Shown in pieces: positions 10,104 to 24,000 of a stretch of DNA of 64,000 bases. The translations under genes and the position numbers were made by a program. Where the stretch lies: the NCBI GenBank assembly GCA_029891345.1, contig CM057009.1:286698966-286762965 (forward strand). The letters are read 5' to 3'. The DNA comes from Dryococelus australis (lineage: Eukaryota; Arthropoda; Insecta; Phasmatodea; Phasmatidae). Each line of letters starts with the position of its first letter. Position 1 is the first letter of the stretch. The notes under the pieces are model-generated. The model was not told the DNA's origin. It searched no databases and saw only the letters and a list, made by a program, of their open reading frames with translations.

Positions 10104-13100
10104 CTGGAAACAGGAGAGAAAGAAAGAAAAGAAACTTCAAGCAAATGCCAACAATGCACGAGCACTTCATTTACTTTTCTTTTAGCACAATATGAGGGAA
10201 CATCAAACTAAAAAGAATGACTCATGCTCATACTACAAACGGTAGTTGGTGCAAGGCAAAATTGTGAGCATGGGCTATTGATAAAATTCCGCAGATACAT
10301 TTTAAAACAAACTAGAAACCAAAAAATTGTACGTTACTTTTACGAATCGCCCAAACGTTATTTGACACTTTTTGAAGAAATCTGAGCCAAAAATAAAACT
10401 GCAACAAAATGCTGGCTCAAACATAGCTGTCCACTGTAAATGCAAGCAACCAATGAACAACAAATGTCTGCTAGTTGAGTGCCATTTATTATCTCTGTAA
10501 AGTACACTAATAAAATCAATGGCAGACATAGTTTTTATTGTTTGAAAATACATGTTATGTTTTTACAATTACACAAGAGTAACAGAGTACACATTTACTA
10601 AACTAAAAGGTAAAAGTGAACTAATTTTCAGTAAGAATGACGTGTCATATTAATGTGCAAATGAAAACTGGACATTACACAGGAATCACAACATCTTACT
10701 TCCAACTGCAAAGATATATCACAAAAAAATACCATTTCTGCATCAGAACTGGTTTAGTGTAATGTATCTGTACTTTACAATAGTAGTTATCTGAAACTTT
10801 GCAGCTTAGGTGAGAAATATACACATAATTCAAAAATCTTCACTGTCACAGTTTTGCATAGAATTTGCAATGTTGACCAACTCCCAGCCTACGGCAGATA
10901 TGACTACAATATGTCAAAATAAATTAAAAAATCAGAATTATTCCTTTCATTATTAGGTGTATTCTTCCTCTGTAAAAAAAATTCATAGTTTTTAGTATAT
11001 TACTGTTTCAATTATTTATTGGCAAGAAACAAATTACGTGAATTATATACTTTAGAAATGAGTCCATAATCTCTATAATTTAGACCATTTTGTGTGTTAA
11101 GCTGTAAGTTTGCAGCATGTTTACAGCATTTTATGTTCTGATTTGTTTGTGGTGGATAATTTTGTCTGTTTATCATCACAATCTGTCCTTTAAAATAATG
11201 TTATTTTTAATATGTTATTCAAAATACATGTATTATGTAGTATTCCATATTTTAAAAAGAGTATTTCTGTCAAAATTTTAAACAGAATTTATGAAGTAAT
11301 TTGTACATATAAATTCAATGACAGGACTATACTGTGGCAGATAGCAGTGGCGAGATGAGTGACAACCTTTTACATTGATCCCCAACCCTTCCAGAACTAG
11401 TTTGGTGAAGGAGCAACAGGGATTGAGTATGAGCAAGAAAGAGTGTGTGTGAATGACACAGTGGTAACACTGCCGACGTCCCCATGCAGCAGCCAAGAAA
11501 ATGGACTACACTGTGTCATGTCCATTCTAAGAACTACAGATAAGTTTTCTTGACCACTTGTTAATAATGAAGCCAGAAACTAAAATGGGTTTTGTTCAAA
11601 ATGAAGAATACAACATTCTGTATAACAAATGTTGATTGTATTCAACACATCAGCATGCATGAATCTGACAGATTTGCAAATGAGTAGTTTTATGATAAAA
11701 GTAACAAAAATTATTTTCAAGGACAACCCAAAATATTTTCTCTCGGTTTGACTGCCTTCCTTGTCAAGCTATACCCAAAATTAACAATGTAGTTTTCTTC
11801 ATAATTGCTGAACTATATATACTAAAAGAGTGCTGGACACGCATGTGCATGTATGCATTCACACATTCACACACACGGCGCGCGTGCTTGCATGCACACA
11901 CAAACACATATATGTGATACCAACCCTGGAAACATGAATCAAAACCGAGCCTACTAGGTACCGATGCCATTCTTTTTACCTCTTGAGTGGTGACAGGAAT
12001 CAAATTTTTCACACAACTTTCACATGGAGAAGACATTGGTCAGCTACATGGAGCGGAGGACAGTTTATGTCCTCTATTTTCTTATTTTAAGCAATACCAA
12101 CTGCCTGAAGAAATATTTTGCAATTTTTGTGTATTGGGAATGCTGCATGCACATTATTACTACTATATTTGTGTTTTTGATTAAGCACAATGGACAGCAA
12201 AAAATTTACCACTTTAATTTCTTTTTACTAACACTACTGAATTTGAACAAATCACGTACTATGCCATTTCTGGAAAAAATTGGGTAATTTATTGGTGTAT
12301 AAGACTATGGAAATCTGCATATAATATTTACATATGCTACATTACCGCTTCACAAATGACTGAATTTGACAATGACATGGTGGCAGTGAACATATCTGCT
12401 ATGAACTCACAGTCTTTCACAAGGAAAATGTCTGGTATTGAGAACCATTACAAATACTTACTGCAGACTTGCCATTTTTACTGATTTTATCTGTTTTTAC
12501 AGATTTTTATACTTATTAACATATTTGAAGGAAATACCATGAATTCTCTCTGGTACGTTTGCATGAATTTTTGTTTACAAACTATAAAGGTTTGAATCAA
12601 TGTTGTGTAGAAGCTAATATTAGAACTACAAGAAAGATTTGGGCCAACTTGGTGCAATCAGTAACAAGAGTACAGAAAAGTAATAAAACATTGAAAGGCA
12701 TTGAAAATATTGAATTGGTACATTAGGCTACAGTTTGATTAATTAAAACAAGAATTGAAATTATTCCATATTTGTGTTCTATTAAATTGTTAATTATTAC
12801 TTAAATTAGCTATGTAAAATGATGCTTGTTTTATATCTGTCCATGTAAGTAAAATATCCACAGCCAAGTAACAAAAACAAAAATTGGTAGTAATAATCAG
12901 GAAATTATGCACTGCAAATTTAAAAACTGAACAAAAACCATTAACTTCTACTCTTCCGGCAGTGTAACAGTTGTGCACTTTAGACTAAAACATGAACAAA
13001 AAGCTTACAGCTGTACTTTTCTCAGCTGTGCTTGCCAATCATGCTACGTTTGAGAACTAAAGAAACCCGAAAGTCATGTGGAATTTAACTGGAAATAAAT

Positions 13101-13480
13101 TTATGAACAATGGATCATGAGATAGGTTACATAATACTTTTATAAATAGTATTGAGTGTTTTCATACAAGTAACCTAAAACACAACACATGCATGCAAAA
13201 AATTCACAGAACAGGAATTTAGCTAGTAATATTTTAATTATTTGACTCCAAATGCTTTGCCATTTAACTGATAACTAATATTGGTGATTTTCAAAAATGG
13301 GTTTACTATAAACAATTCACTACATCAACAAAATGCTTCATCTATTATCCAGGATGTGCATTCATTCTCCTCAGTTGTGCGGACTTGCTGTCGCTGTCAC
13401 ATTTTAAAATCAGAAAGTTGCATAAATTTACAGGAAACTAAAAAATTAATACACAAAGTTACTTTTTGTTGCACAAATTA
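10104..13480. other. AT-rich intergenic DNA, nothing recognised
   Basis: No supported gene. A short CA/CG-alternating stretch lies near 11850-11910. Small open frames, for example 11764-12036 on the minus strand, overlap low-complexity sequence and show no domain. Confidence 0.4.
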
Positions 13481-13830
13481 TGAATAATAAACTTAGCAAG
13501 CAGAGAGTTGCTGTGTGTAATTTGTATAACCCGTCCTATGTGAAGAAGGCACGACCAAGGTCTGTCCCTGCCATTACTGAGTTGTTGCCACTGCAGACCC
13601 ATCTCCATTGCTGCCTGCCGACGACAAGGTTCAGAAGCCGACATGCCGACGTATAGACGAGAAGCGCTTACATCCGTTGGCCTACCCGGCGGAGTGGGCC
13701 TGGTCACCTTGCTTAAAAGTGTTGGTTAATACAGAGGCGCATCTTTACCAAATTAGCCTGGGTAGTTGGGATATTATCTCAGCACATGCTTTAGCTAGAA
13801 CTGCTCGAGGATTGAAGCCGTCCATCTGAC
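13481..13830. other. GC-richer segment with overlapping ORFs on both strands
   Basis: Base composition jumps to higher GC with several CpGs between about 13540 and 13720. An 82-codon minus ORF (13459-13707) and a 73-codon plus ORF (13608-13829) overlap here. Neither shows a recognisable domain. The block could be a host exon, a promoter-type CpG-rich patch or a young repeat. Confidence 0.35.
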
Positions 13831-14870
13831 AGTGGATTAAATGTTGGATTAAATATTGGTGTAATTTGAGCACATCAACAAATGTCAAACTGCATACTGT
13901 CTGTTTGTCTAACTCTTAATTTACTAATAATACAAAGTAATGATAAACCCAGTATAACATAATGCTGCACACTTTAAAAATAAATCTGGTACACTTCAGT
14001 ATGTGCTGATTTGGGGCACCAATATAAAACTGGCAATTACATTTTGAAACAAAGCATAGGCTTATTCTGTAAAATAATCTGTGAACTAAAATTTACTAGT
14101 ATTTTTGTCACAAAAAACAAAATTGACATGACCTTTTTATGAGAATTTGTTGCTATCATCATCCCTAGTAAAAAAAAAAATTGCTCAGAAGTTACTGCTT
14201 TAGGAAATCTGGCATTTATAATTTAGTGTTGCAACAAGTTCACGAATAACTACATAAAACTCTAAATACTTTTTATTTTAAAAAAGAATACAACAGCTGA
14301 ATGGTGAAACGCCTTCAGACACCCACAGGAGAGGGGAGACAGAAAATGCCTTACTCAATCACCATGACAACTTCACCCCCAGTCCCGCACTTGGAAGAAG
14401 TCAGACGTACGCGACTTCACACCCCCCCTGAAAAGTACCCATCCTTAATATAGTTTGAGGTCATAACCTAATCATAGCAGAGGTTCACTAAACAACTAAA
14501 TAGGTATGCAACAGTCATGGATGAGAAATATTCGCAAACAGTCATGCATGATTGCAATATTCGCAAACTCACGTATCATGTGGCAAGAAAATATTCATTA
14601 CGTTAATTACACTGTACACTCTCAACTGGCAAATTCTCATACGGCATTCCAAATCAGTCTCTGGCAGATATTTTAAAATAAAAGAATAGGCATTAAAAAA
14701 TATATGACACACTTTAAGCCAATTAACATTCTGTTAATCAAAAGGGGCAGCCAGTTCAAATTGTTCATGTTCCAAATCATTCATTCCTATTTTACATTCC
14801 ACTATGTCCCAATAACATTATATACAATTTTACACACATCAAAAATCTCTGCCAAAAATTAAATGCTACC
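13831..14870. other. Intergenic DNA, no gene seen
   Basis: AT-rich DNA with a C-rich patch at about 14370-14440. No coding or structural signal was identified. Confidence 0.4.
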
Positions 14871-15980
14871 TTAGACACACCACAAAGTCGTCGCTGTCTG
14901 ACGAGGCGCATCTTGTTAACTGCGTCATGCGTCGCACTGCGGGAGCGATTGACAGGAACCATACAGCTACAGTACCTTAGCACTGGCCTCACAACAAGCC
15001 AGATGATGCGACAAACCAAGCCCGACAACTCAGGCGTCGACGTGATGGAGGTTCCGGGGAGCACCTACCCACCTACCTGGGCCCTGGGTCACGTAACACG
15101 AACATGCGAGTCCAATGAAAACTCCAGCTCACGGGTCCGTCAAAATTTAGCTCCGACAAAAATAACTTTGCACAATTCTGGCCCAACCGTTACTCAGGTA
15201 ACGTGGCGGTAAAGCGGGCAGCTAATCTTGAAAGGCCCATCGTTATCAAAAATGCAAATTTTATCACGGCACGTTCAGCACACCAACGTACTGCCATTTT
15301 GCCAGTCACTTTCATAACTAACATCAGACGTGTGGGCTGGAGATCTCAAACAGTTTCATTTAGTAACAAAACCCAGAACATCTTTAAAAAAATTAATTTC
15401 TGTCCAGCCCCGTGCCCTTGCTAATGTTGCATGAAACATTACTGTTATGTTTAATATTGCAATTCCCGGGGTGCATCGCACCTTGCGTAATATTAAACAC
15501 AAAGAAAGTCTGCTTCCTCATGGGCCCATTTCACAGCCTCGGCTTGTGCTCAACACTGCACTAGTTCAAGTAAACATTTTGTTGGATTCCAACAAGACAC
15601 TATCGGTGAACAACCCAGCATTACGGGAACAAAATCTACGGGGCCCGACAGTGGCGGAACACCCGTCATAACCCGACATTATTTAGTCACAGTTCGTTTT
15701 CTCCAACACTTACACACAGACCATTTCCATTAACCCGACAAGAACTCATAATCTCGTGCCGTCCAACAAACAGAGTCAGCTACCCCGCTTGACTGACATT
15801 GGCTAGCGACACACATACTATGCCCGCCGGTGTGGCGGCTTTCACGTTGACAGACTATTCCCACTGTGTACTCATGCTGAACTCCAGCTACACCCTGCCA
15901 CATACTAACTGCCTGCGGCCCGCGTGCGCCTACACACTGACATCATACACGCCGCACTAGTTACGATACCTAGTGGTCAC
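14871..15980. other. CpG-rich block of about 1.1 kb
   Basis: From about 14880 to 15970 the sequence is clearly richer in GC and CpG than its flanks, with abrupt edges. Several ORFs of 70-100 codons overlap on both strands without a recognisable domain. A CpG-rich block in a low-GC insect genome could be a promoter and first-exon region, or the LTR or leader of a comparatively young retroelement. No matching second copy was noticed in this window. Confidence 0.45.
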
Positions 15981-16099
15981 TCTTTACACTTAGGCGGTTA
16001 ACACAAGAAATTATATATCCAATAAAATACGCTAATCCTAGATTATTAATATGCATAAGAGATAATAAAAATTATTCACATTGATTACTCAACGTAATA

Positions 16100-16490
16100 T
16101 ACCATATTTTAGCATGTATAGGCCACACCAGAAGTTTTTGATGGAGAATTTGGAATTTTTTGTATTCCTGTAAATATTGTTAAGTCACTATTCCATAAGA
16201 AACACAATAAATTCAGACTTAATTTTCCCTTACAAAATATTTGTGATAGAAAATTTGTATTAATAATTGCACTTTTTTTTTGTTCCCCTCCATTCCCTTC
16301 CCCCTCTTTCTTACTTACAATTACCTTCGAAACTATGTTAAAACATTAAAATTTAGTATGTTGACACATTTCTAAACATGTTTTAGAGGTAAATTTTTTT
16401 TGCCAATATCTCGTATATAAGCCACGCCCTCCTTTTTGTGGTCGTTTTTTTTGGTAAAAATGTGCGGCCTATACATGCCGAAATATGGTA
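16100..16490. mobile_element. MITE with about 29-bp terminal inverted repeats
   Basis: The left end begins TACCATATTTTAGCATGTAT and continues AGGCCACAC. The reverse complement of the right end is the same apart from about three positions over 29 bp. The 391-bp interior is AT-rich, with a partial inner repeat of the end motif near 16410 (CTCGTATATAAGCCACGCCC). There is no ORF. This is a clear non-autonomous DNA transposon; the superfamily is not certain. Confidence 0.8.
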
Positions 16491-19400
16491 TGTATAAATA
16501 AATAAATTAATAAATATATATATATAAAAGAATACCTAATTAAATGACTGAATGAAATGAATAAATGGCTGGCCATTATAAAAATATGAGCACACGCTAA
16601 AAGGTACCAGGCAGTACTGCAAACCGCTACCAATATACACTAAAAATATTTACCAAAAATACTGTGGCGATAACCATATCATCACAATGGCAAACGACCC
16701 ATAACAGACTAATAAAATTTAGTGTATATAAAAATAAAATAGAATATGAATAAAAAGTGATCAGAATTAGTAAAAAATCAGTAATAGTTCATACAATTGA
16801 TACAATTCATTTTAATCTATCACTAGTGTCAGAGCACCAAAGGAGAAAATTTACAACAGATATAAAATGTATCTTGGTTCCATTATTACAAGAATTTAAT
16901 TTACAATGATCCAAAATTTACTCCGCCAATACAACAGCTAAAAAATTACTATCCTTTATTGACTTCTTGTTTTAGAATTATTCACAGCAACCACTTAACT
17001 TCAAAATACCACAGAGAGGAGGACCACAAGAATTGTCCCTCAAAGCCTCAATTTCAAATAAAATAATATTTAAAACAATTAAAAAGTTACGGTGGGAGGC
17101 GTCGTTTGGGACCCATCAAAGCTCCAAATGTTAAATTTTTTTACAAAAACTAAGAACCAACTATTTTACACCCTGATGAAGTTGTGGAACAAGTGAATTA
17201 ACAAACAATATTTATTTAAACTTGGGCAGCGAACAAGAATGAACACGAAATGTACAAAAGGACACACAGTAATGCGCCACCATAGTTAAGCCAAAACATA
17301 ATTTGGACGGGTAACCAAAATCAAAATTTTAAAATGGACTAGCACTACTGCACACCTAAGGTACACCACCAATTGCCACACAAATTACCAAACTTTTAAA
17401 AACTGTACCGCAAACTTACAGTTTTCCACGACTCACCATTTATTAAGTGCCCCATTGCTCTGTAGCGTGACTTGTAGAACATCAGCTTGAAAACATGGTA
17501 ACGGTGTTTGACCTCAGCTGACCGAGGTGAAGTGGAACTAAACCATCAGGAACAAATGAAGATCTTGCAGGCATAGGGTAGCAGCGGGACATAGCAGACA
17601 TCTGAAGGGCAGGGCAGAGCAGTGCAAGGCCTTAAATAAACTACCATGACCAATAAAAAAATATGATGCACGAAGGGGAAGGGGGAAGACAGGGAGAGAG
17701 AACCAGGAGGAAAGATGAGGGGATCCAAGCTGAGCAAAGTGTACACCACTGCACAGAAGTAGATGGCTCTGATAAACTTAATACGATGGCACTAACATCA
17801 CAGTGTTCTTGCATACAAAATCCTTTTATTTTTCTACCTGCGGTGATATAAGGTTGACGGTTTCAATGTAACCAAGTAATAAAAAGTAGTCACACTTGAA
17901 TTGTCCAATATTTTATGTGCAGATTAGCACTATAGTTTTAAATATATTTTATAGCTGGATCACGACTTTTGTTTAAAGACAAGTGTCAGCCCTGATTTAA
18001 TGCTGATTTAATGTTTATGTATGTACATCCACTCCTGGGTCATAATATTTAGGTGAATCTGAATATTTAAGAGAGTACATATCACGACTTGGTAAATAAT
18101 CCATTAATTTCATTACATCTCTTAAGCTTAGTGATTATTGCTGACAAGTTCATAATCAGGCCAAGGTACAAATGTAACGAGTACTACATTATAATAATCT
18201 GCTATTCCCGGAAAAAGAAATATGATCATGATACAGAAACATTCCACTCAATTACTAAGGCTTTCAATGACACACACACACACACTGCTTATACTACAGA
18301 AACTGCATCAATGGGACTAATGGCTTCAGGAGGGAAAATATAATAAAAACCCCATAAAAAATTGCAATTCTGAATATATTGTTTACAAAAAAAGTTCTCG
18401 GATTCTCAGCCTGCAAACTAACAGCTGCAAAAGAAAAGAGAGGTTGTGCGCATACAATTTTCAAGCAGCACAGTGCAGAAAAAGCATGTATTTTACTTGT
18501 AAATTACACTGGAACCAAAGTAACTAATTTTCTTTCTCAAAGTTTTTTGTGCATTGATAATATGTACCTTAATGTTAGGTAGTTCACACAAAGTACAAAA
18601 AAAAAGTACCGTATACCTAAAAACACAATACAAACTGTGCACTTTAACTTTTTTTATACAGTGCTCTTACAATCTGTTCCAATATCAGGTTTATTAGCAG
18701 CAAAACCAATCACTAGTAGTTTCATATGTTTCGTAACTCATGTATTGGATACTATAAATTTCCATTTTCATCAAAAGTGTATGAATATTGGGAATCGTTA
18801 CAATAATTACATGACAAAACATAGATAATGCCAAATTTTAAAATTACATGTAATATATATATAAATTGGTATTTTGATAAAACTCTTACATATTTACTAG
18901 CATTCAAAATATAAAAAACTGTAAAAATAAACTTAATAGTAAACACTCAAACACATTTTCATATTTATGGCGTATTATTGATATTTTGCAACTTTGTTAC
19001 TTTGATCACAAAAAATATTTGTAATTTACATCACTAATATCTAAAAATCAATGTAACAAAAACAGTTAACATTCAAACAAAACTATGTTCTGTTTTTGAA
19101 GAAAACAGTTATAAACTGTCATACATATATTAACATTGGCTTCTTACAACAAAGAAAAACATGTCAGACACACATATTCAAAACCATATAACAGAGCATC
19201 TTGCATCACTAACTTTAGCCTCCCAAAGGGAAAATAACACACAAGTAGGAACAATTAATTCAAGTAATCTGAAAATCATGCCAGGTGATTTAAGAGTTTC
19301 CCAATATAATGACCACCTGCAAAGTTTCTTTTGCTCTTAAAAATAGTCAGTAGGTAAAAAATATACAGCCATGATTCTCCGGTCCAATTGCATTTTACAC

Positions 19401-20031
19401 TTTTTGATAATGTAAGATGAATAGCTGGTTATATTAATATAAACCTTGCACAACACACACTCTAGGTTCTTGGAAGCTGCTAGGGTAAAAAAAAACTTGC
19501 AATTTATGGAACATGCCCCTTTCAGGTTTGTCCTGCAGGCATATTATGACCCATCAACGTTAGTTTTCTTACAAACACAACTTTGCATTGTACTGCATTT
19601 CATTTTGTGTTTTAGCGATTGTGACCACTCTTCCTTGCGACTATAGCTATTTTTGCTTCAACGCAAAACTTTGCAGAAACACAAACATTGCGATGACCGT
19701 TGGCAATACTTTGATAAATAAATAATATATAATATAATATAAAATAAAATTGAGGCAAGATTCTGTCTTCAAAGTAGAAAATAAGTCCAAATAAACACTT
19801 TACAAATGTCTAGTAAAATTTTGAAATGTGCTCATTTAGTACAAAGTTGTGAACTATGACAGTTCATATTTTGTGAATACTCTTAATTGTGTTGTTTTTG
19901 TGTACGGATAATCATAGCTTCACTAACACTACTAGTCTTCATAAAATCAAGAGTTTATATAACAGATGTGGTGTTTTGAGGGAACGAAACTTTGGGAAAT
20001 GTGAATTTTACTGAAACAATGGAAATATAAC
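16491..20031. other. Intergenic DNA with a possible minus-strand LTR end near 17.1 kb
   Basis: Mostly featureless AT-rich DNA. At 17095-17135 the minus strand reads an ACA end followed by TTTGGAGCTTTGATGGG, the arrangement of an LTR 3' end and a primer-binding site. The next 700 bases (17140-17850) are GC-richer, with a minus-strand AATAAA. No gag or pol follows on the minus strand, so an LTR assignment is tentative. A short CA repeat lies near 18268-18284. Confidence 0.3.
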
Positions 20032-20345
20032 GAACAGAATATTCTCTCTTGAAGTGTGATTTAATAATAAATACTTCATATTATGAACAGTATTTAATTT
20101 TGTCTATTGTTTTTTTTGTAACATTTAATACATAATAAAACAAATGCGTATGTGAAAATAAATTTCAGATATAAATTAATTTTCATATTTACGGTTTGCG
20201 GAAAAAAAATTCAAAAGAACTTTTATGTTCCAACACTGAAAAATAACTGTACATAAAAAAAAATTTATGCAGTAAATTGAACTCACAAATACATTATGTC
20301 TCTATTTCGAAAGTGAAGATGCTAAACATTATGCTACAGTGTGCA
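20032..20345 (-). repeat. tRNA-derived SINE-like copy 1
   Basis: Read on the minus strand from 20345, a tRNA-like head shows an A-box-like TAGCATAATGTTTAGCATC and a B-box-like TGAGTTCAATTT, followed by an AT-rich body. The body ends in CTTCAAGAGAGA and TTCTGTTC near 20032. The whole unit matches the adjacent copy at 20443-20763 in the same orientation, with considerable divergence. The internal polymerase III promoter motifs are degraded. Confidence 0.5.
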
Positions 20346-20442
20346 GGATGTTCAGACAACTCGCTGTAGTTTAAGTAACTCTCAGACATCTGTTAGTACA
20401 ATTTGTGCTACAGTTTGGATCATCATCTAAGTGCAATTTAAT

Positions 20443-20763
20443 GAACAAAATAGTCTCTCTTGAAGTGGTATTTTATAATAAACCATTTGTACCAAGAACA
20501 GTACTTGATTCTGTTTGTTATTTTTAACACTTAATATAGAATACAAAAATGTGTGAATGTGAATATAATTTTATATATTTACAAATATTCATCAATTATG
20601 TGTATGGTGAGAAAAATAATTAAATTAACAAATTAAAAAATGGAAAAATAAGTGTTCATTAAAATAATATAAAAATTATAATTTTTACTGTCAGATTTGA
20701 ACACGCAAAATATAGTTTGCTCCTTCTCTGATTGCAGTGGTGCTATCCACTATACTACACTAC
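20443..20763 (-). repeat. tRNA-derived SINE-like copy 2
   Basis: Minus strand from 20763: the head contains TAGTATAGTGGATAGCACC (A box) and GTGTTCAAATC (B box), both close to tRNA consensus. The tail motif CTTCAAGAGAGACTATTTTG lies near 20450. It is a tandem partner of the copy at 20032-20345. The head alone could be taken for a decayed tRNA gene, but the shared body in two copies favours a SINE. Confidence 0.5.
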
Positions 20764-22219
20764 ACAATATACATAGTTAGCTCATTAGAGGATATACATT
20801 ATCAGACAGATGGATACATAGGGGCAATGCGACTGATTGAAAATGTACCTACTCAATTTGAAAACAAATAGCATGAATAGGTTTCTAATACACATGATTT
20901 CTAAGCCCCATTTTTTAATCGCAAGAGTTTTATTTCACAAGGTTATCGTAAATCATGAAAAATATCCATAATTTTTTCTTGCTACTTCAGACACAATGTG
21001 CACTGTATCTGTCCCCTGCATTATGTTTACAACCAGTTTTATTGTTGATACTAACTTTGCATTCATAAAACGAACAGTTGTAATAAGAAATGAAGCAAAG
21101 TTTGTTGTTGGCTTGTTAGCTATCACTAACTATATTTGCGTTTCCTTTAGTTGCAGTCATAATAGACCTACAGGACAAGCAAACATACGATCACCCCTTG
21201 CACTTTACAGGACATATAAATATTTTACAAGCTAAATACACTTGGCAAATATTTTAAATGATATAGTCAAAAGTTTGTAAACATACATATGAATAGCATT
21301 CTCCTTAAAATTTGATTTAGATAATAACAATTACAGAGACTTACAGGAAATGCACAGCAAAAAATGCAGTATTTTACAAGTGTTTTAAAAACTGTTTAAT
21401 TACCAGACATTACATGTATTATGTTCAGTAAAATAGAAAAAATAAATAAATAAAAATTATTTGGTGCGGTAGTTTTTGCATAATCAAATGTCACCATCAT
21501 AAGTTTACTGATTTTGTAACACAAAATGAGCTAAATCTAAGCAAATAAAATTATACAAGGGTAACTAACAAGTAATGATTAAATTCTTTATGGAAAGTGC
21601 CTTGCAAAGTTTTTTGATAAATATTCAGGAAAAATCATGGACAAGAAATATGCATTCCAGCATATTAAAATTGCAAGTAATATTTATTATTTGTGTTAAA
21701 TACAGTAAAACTTGAGATTTTGATAAAAACATTTTATAAAAACTTTTCATTTACTGGATAAGACATGAATATGTGCAAGGTGAATAGCTGGTGGTGCAAA
21801 TAGAAAATAACACATATTTACCCAATGCCCCTGACACATATGCATACGCACATATTACTTAGTAAAATGTTTCCAACAAGTCACCAACCTACTGAACTTA
21901 AAAATGGAATATTTGTATTAATCATTACTTGCTTAAATTACATAACTATGAGGGGGACAGCTAAAAAAGGCACCGTGTGGAAGCAGGGGTTCTGTTTAAT
22001 ACACAACCACCCAGGTTAACTCTAGACAACCAATTACAGCTGTGATGAACTGGGAGACACAACAAAACTATTCACAGACTTTGTTTCCATGATACTGCAT
22101 TGTGCGAGGTACTACTGAACCACCATTGGCAGTTATTTTAGTTTGAAGTAATACCAAAACTGAAACTGCAGGTGTGAATAAATTTTTTTTTTTTTAATGT
22201 TGCCATTGTTTTACAAATA
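20764..22219. other. AT-rich intergenic DNA, nothing recognised
   Basis: No supported gene or repeat. The 79-codon ORF at 20996-21235 shows no domain. Confidence 0.4.
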
Positions 22220-22395
22220 CAGTGGAACCCTGTTGTAACATCCTCCTCTTATAACATTTTCCTGCATAATAATCTTCTTTTTCTTGGTCTACAAACATGT
22301 TTTTGAGCACAAAATTATCCTCTTATAAAGTTTTCCCTTATATTAGACATACATTGTTCGAGGCCCTTGAGAAATGGTATAACAGGGTTTCACTC
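22220..22395. mobile_element. Short MITE (176 bp), Tc1/mariner or pogo type
   Basis: Left end CAGTGGAACCCTGTTGTAAC and right end (reverse complement) GAGTGAAACCCTGTTATACC form an inverted pair. TA dinucleotides flank both ends (22218-22219 and 22396-22397). An inner motif pair (CCTCTTATAACATTTTCC and CCTCTTATAAAGTTTTCC) is repeated inside. Ends beginning CAGTGGAACCCTGTT with TA target duplication are typical of pogo/Tigger-related elements. Confidence 0.8.
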
Positions 22396-23581
22396 TATCT
22401 AGCTTTACATTACACTTAATAATAAACAGTTTAAATTTCCACAGTAAGAGTATTAAAATTTAACAAGGTTATATTGCTGAATTTATTTACACTCTAGACA
22501 TTTGATTATTTCCAATATATACATATGCAGTAACATCAACACATAAGTATGGCTTAATACTTTTATTTAAGTTGACAAAGTAATTCACAGAAAATTTTTG
22601 TAATAAATATTGTACGTCTAGCAGTTAAAAATATGGTCTTATAAGGAAATTGACATAACTGCTGATGCTTAGTGTAGCAAGTAACATTTTAAGCTTGAAT
22701 GTTCAATTTTATATGGTAAAAATGTACACATCTATAATAAGGTGAATTTTTCACAGCCCTAACAAAAAATACAAGCACAATATGTTCAATTAATAAAAAA
22801 AAATTATACTTATTGTATTATAATAACTATACTGGTCCAGACTATTATTTTAGAATAGTTTCACGCTATTTACAAATATATATTATTACAATAATAAATA
22901 AGTACAAAATTTACTAATAAAAATATTAAACATTTAAAAGTTGCTCTTATGAGGTAGCACTTAAATATAAATTTGGTTTAGATTTTACATCAAACAATAC
23001 TCATTCTTCATCTGGTACAGGACACAGTAAACCCAAGTTTCATATTTTGTGATAGCTAAAGCAATAAACAGAACTGCTCAAAAAATTTTGTATGCTATGA
23101 GAAAATCATTTAAACATTCATAAAAATTATTTTAAAGTGATAAGGCATTATGCACTCTTTCAAAAAGCTAACTGTTATTCAACGACTGCCTACATCACGG
23201 GAACATTACAGATGAACAAATCTTGACCCTGCTATCTAGTCACATGTCTGTTCAGACTTGCGAGGAACAGGCACTGCTAAGTGTACCATTGCATTAAAGC
23301 TGGTCATGACAGTGCTACCTAACCCTAGTTCCTGATGATGTGCACACCAGCCAGTCTCCTCTCAGTTACATGCGTAGGTATCCTGATGAGTACTACATTT
23401 AAGGTTTCGACAAAGAACAAGGACCACGGGAATTTAGACTATGTACAGCTGTGGTGTGCTGGTTTACCATACAATTCATAACAACCTCTACTGTTGATAA
23501 ATTCTCCATTACGCGATACTCAAGTGTCACTGGCACACTGCATATATTGTCACATTGCCAGCATGAACTATGCTTTAAGTA
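22396..23581. other. AT-rich intergenic DNA, nothing recognised
   Basis: No coding or repeat signal beyond simple A/T runs. Confidence 0.4.
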
Positions 23582-23866
23582 CTAAGAATTTATCTCAACC
23601 AACTTCAACTCTGCAGTACTACTTCTGAGCATATTCCAGCAAACTATTGGACGATTCCCAAAAAAAATAGTCCTTTCTGGACGTTTCTCAGTTGTCTCTC
23701 TTAACACACCATGTCTGGGATTATAATAATTGATAACAAGATTTCCCATCAGAAAATATTTCTTGACGAACGAGTGGAGTGGTTTGGACAGCTTGAAGCT
23801 CAAGTCTGGGGAAAACATACCCACCACAAATGGTTCAGGGATAAATGAACACTTTTTACAGCTCAA
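23582..23866 (-). CDS. 94-codon ORF, unidentified, possibly a decayed coding fragment
   Basis: A minus-strand frame of 94 codons begins MSCKKCSFIPEPF and ends LKLVEINS. Its composition is balanced, with charged residues, aromatics and prolines, and GC is slightly raised over the segment, which makes it stand out from random ORFs. No signal peptide or known domain is visible and no splice sites clearly bound it. It may be a chance frame or part of a degraded transposon gene. Confidence 0.2.
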   Translation of the reverse strand: MSCKKCSFIPEPFVVGMFSPDLSFKLSKPLHSFVKKYFLMGNLVINYYNPRHGVLRETTEKRPERTIFFGNRPIVCWNMLRSSTAELKLVEINS

Positions 23867-23948
23867 ACTTATTACAAATTACTGCCCATATCTACCGATA
23901 TTTTAACATATAAACACTGTTAAGTCTTTGGAATACGATGTTGGAGAA

Positions 23949-23951
<3 letters not shown>

Positions 23952-23990
<39 letters not shown>

Positions 23991-24000
23991 TGGGGGGGGG
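23952..24000 (+). repeat. GT microsatellite followed by GA and poly-G
   Basis: About 15 GT units run from 23952 to 23981, followed by GAGAGAGAG and a run of nine G (23992-24000). Confidence 0.9.
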
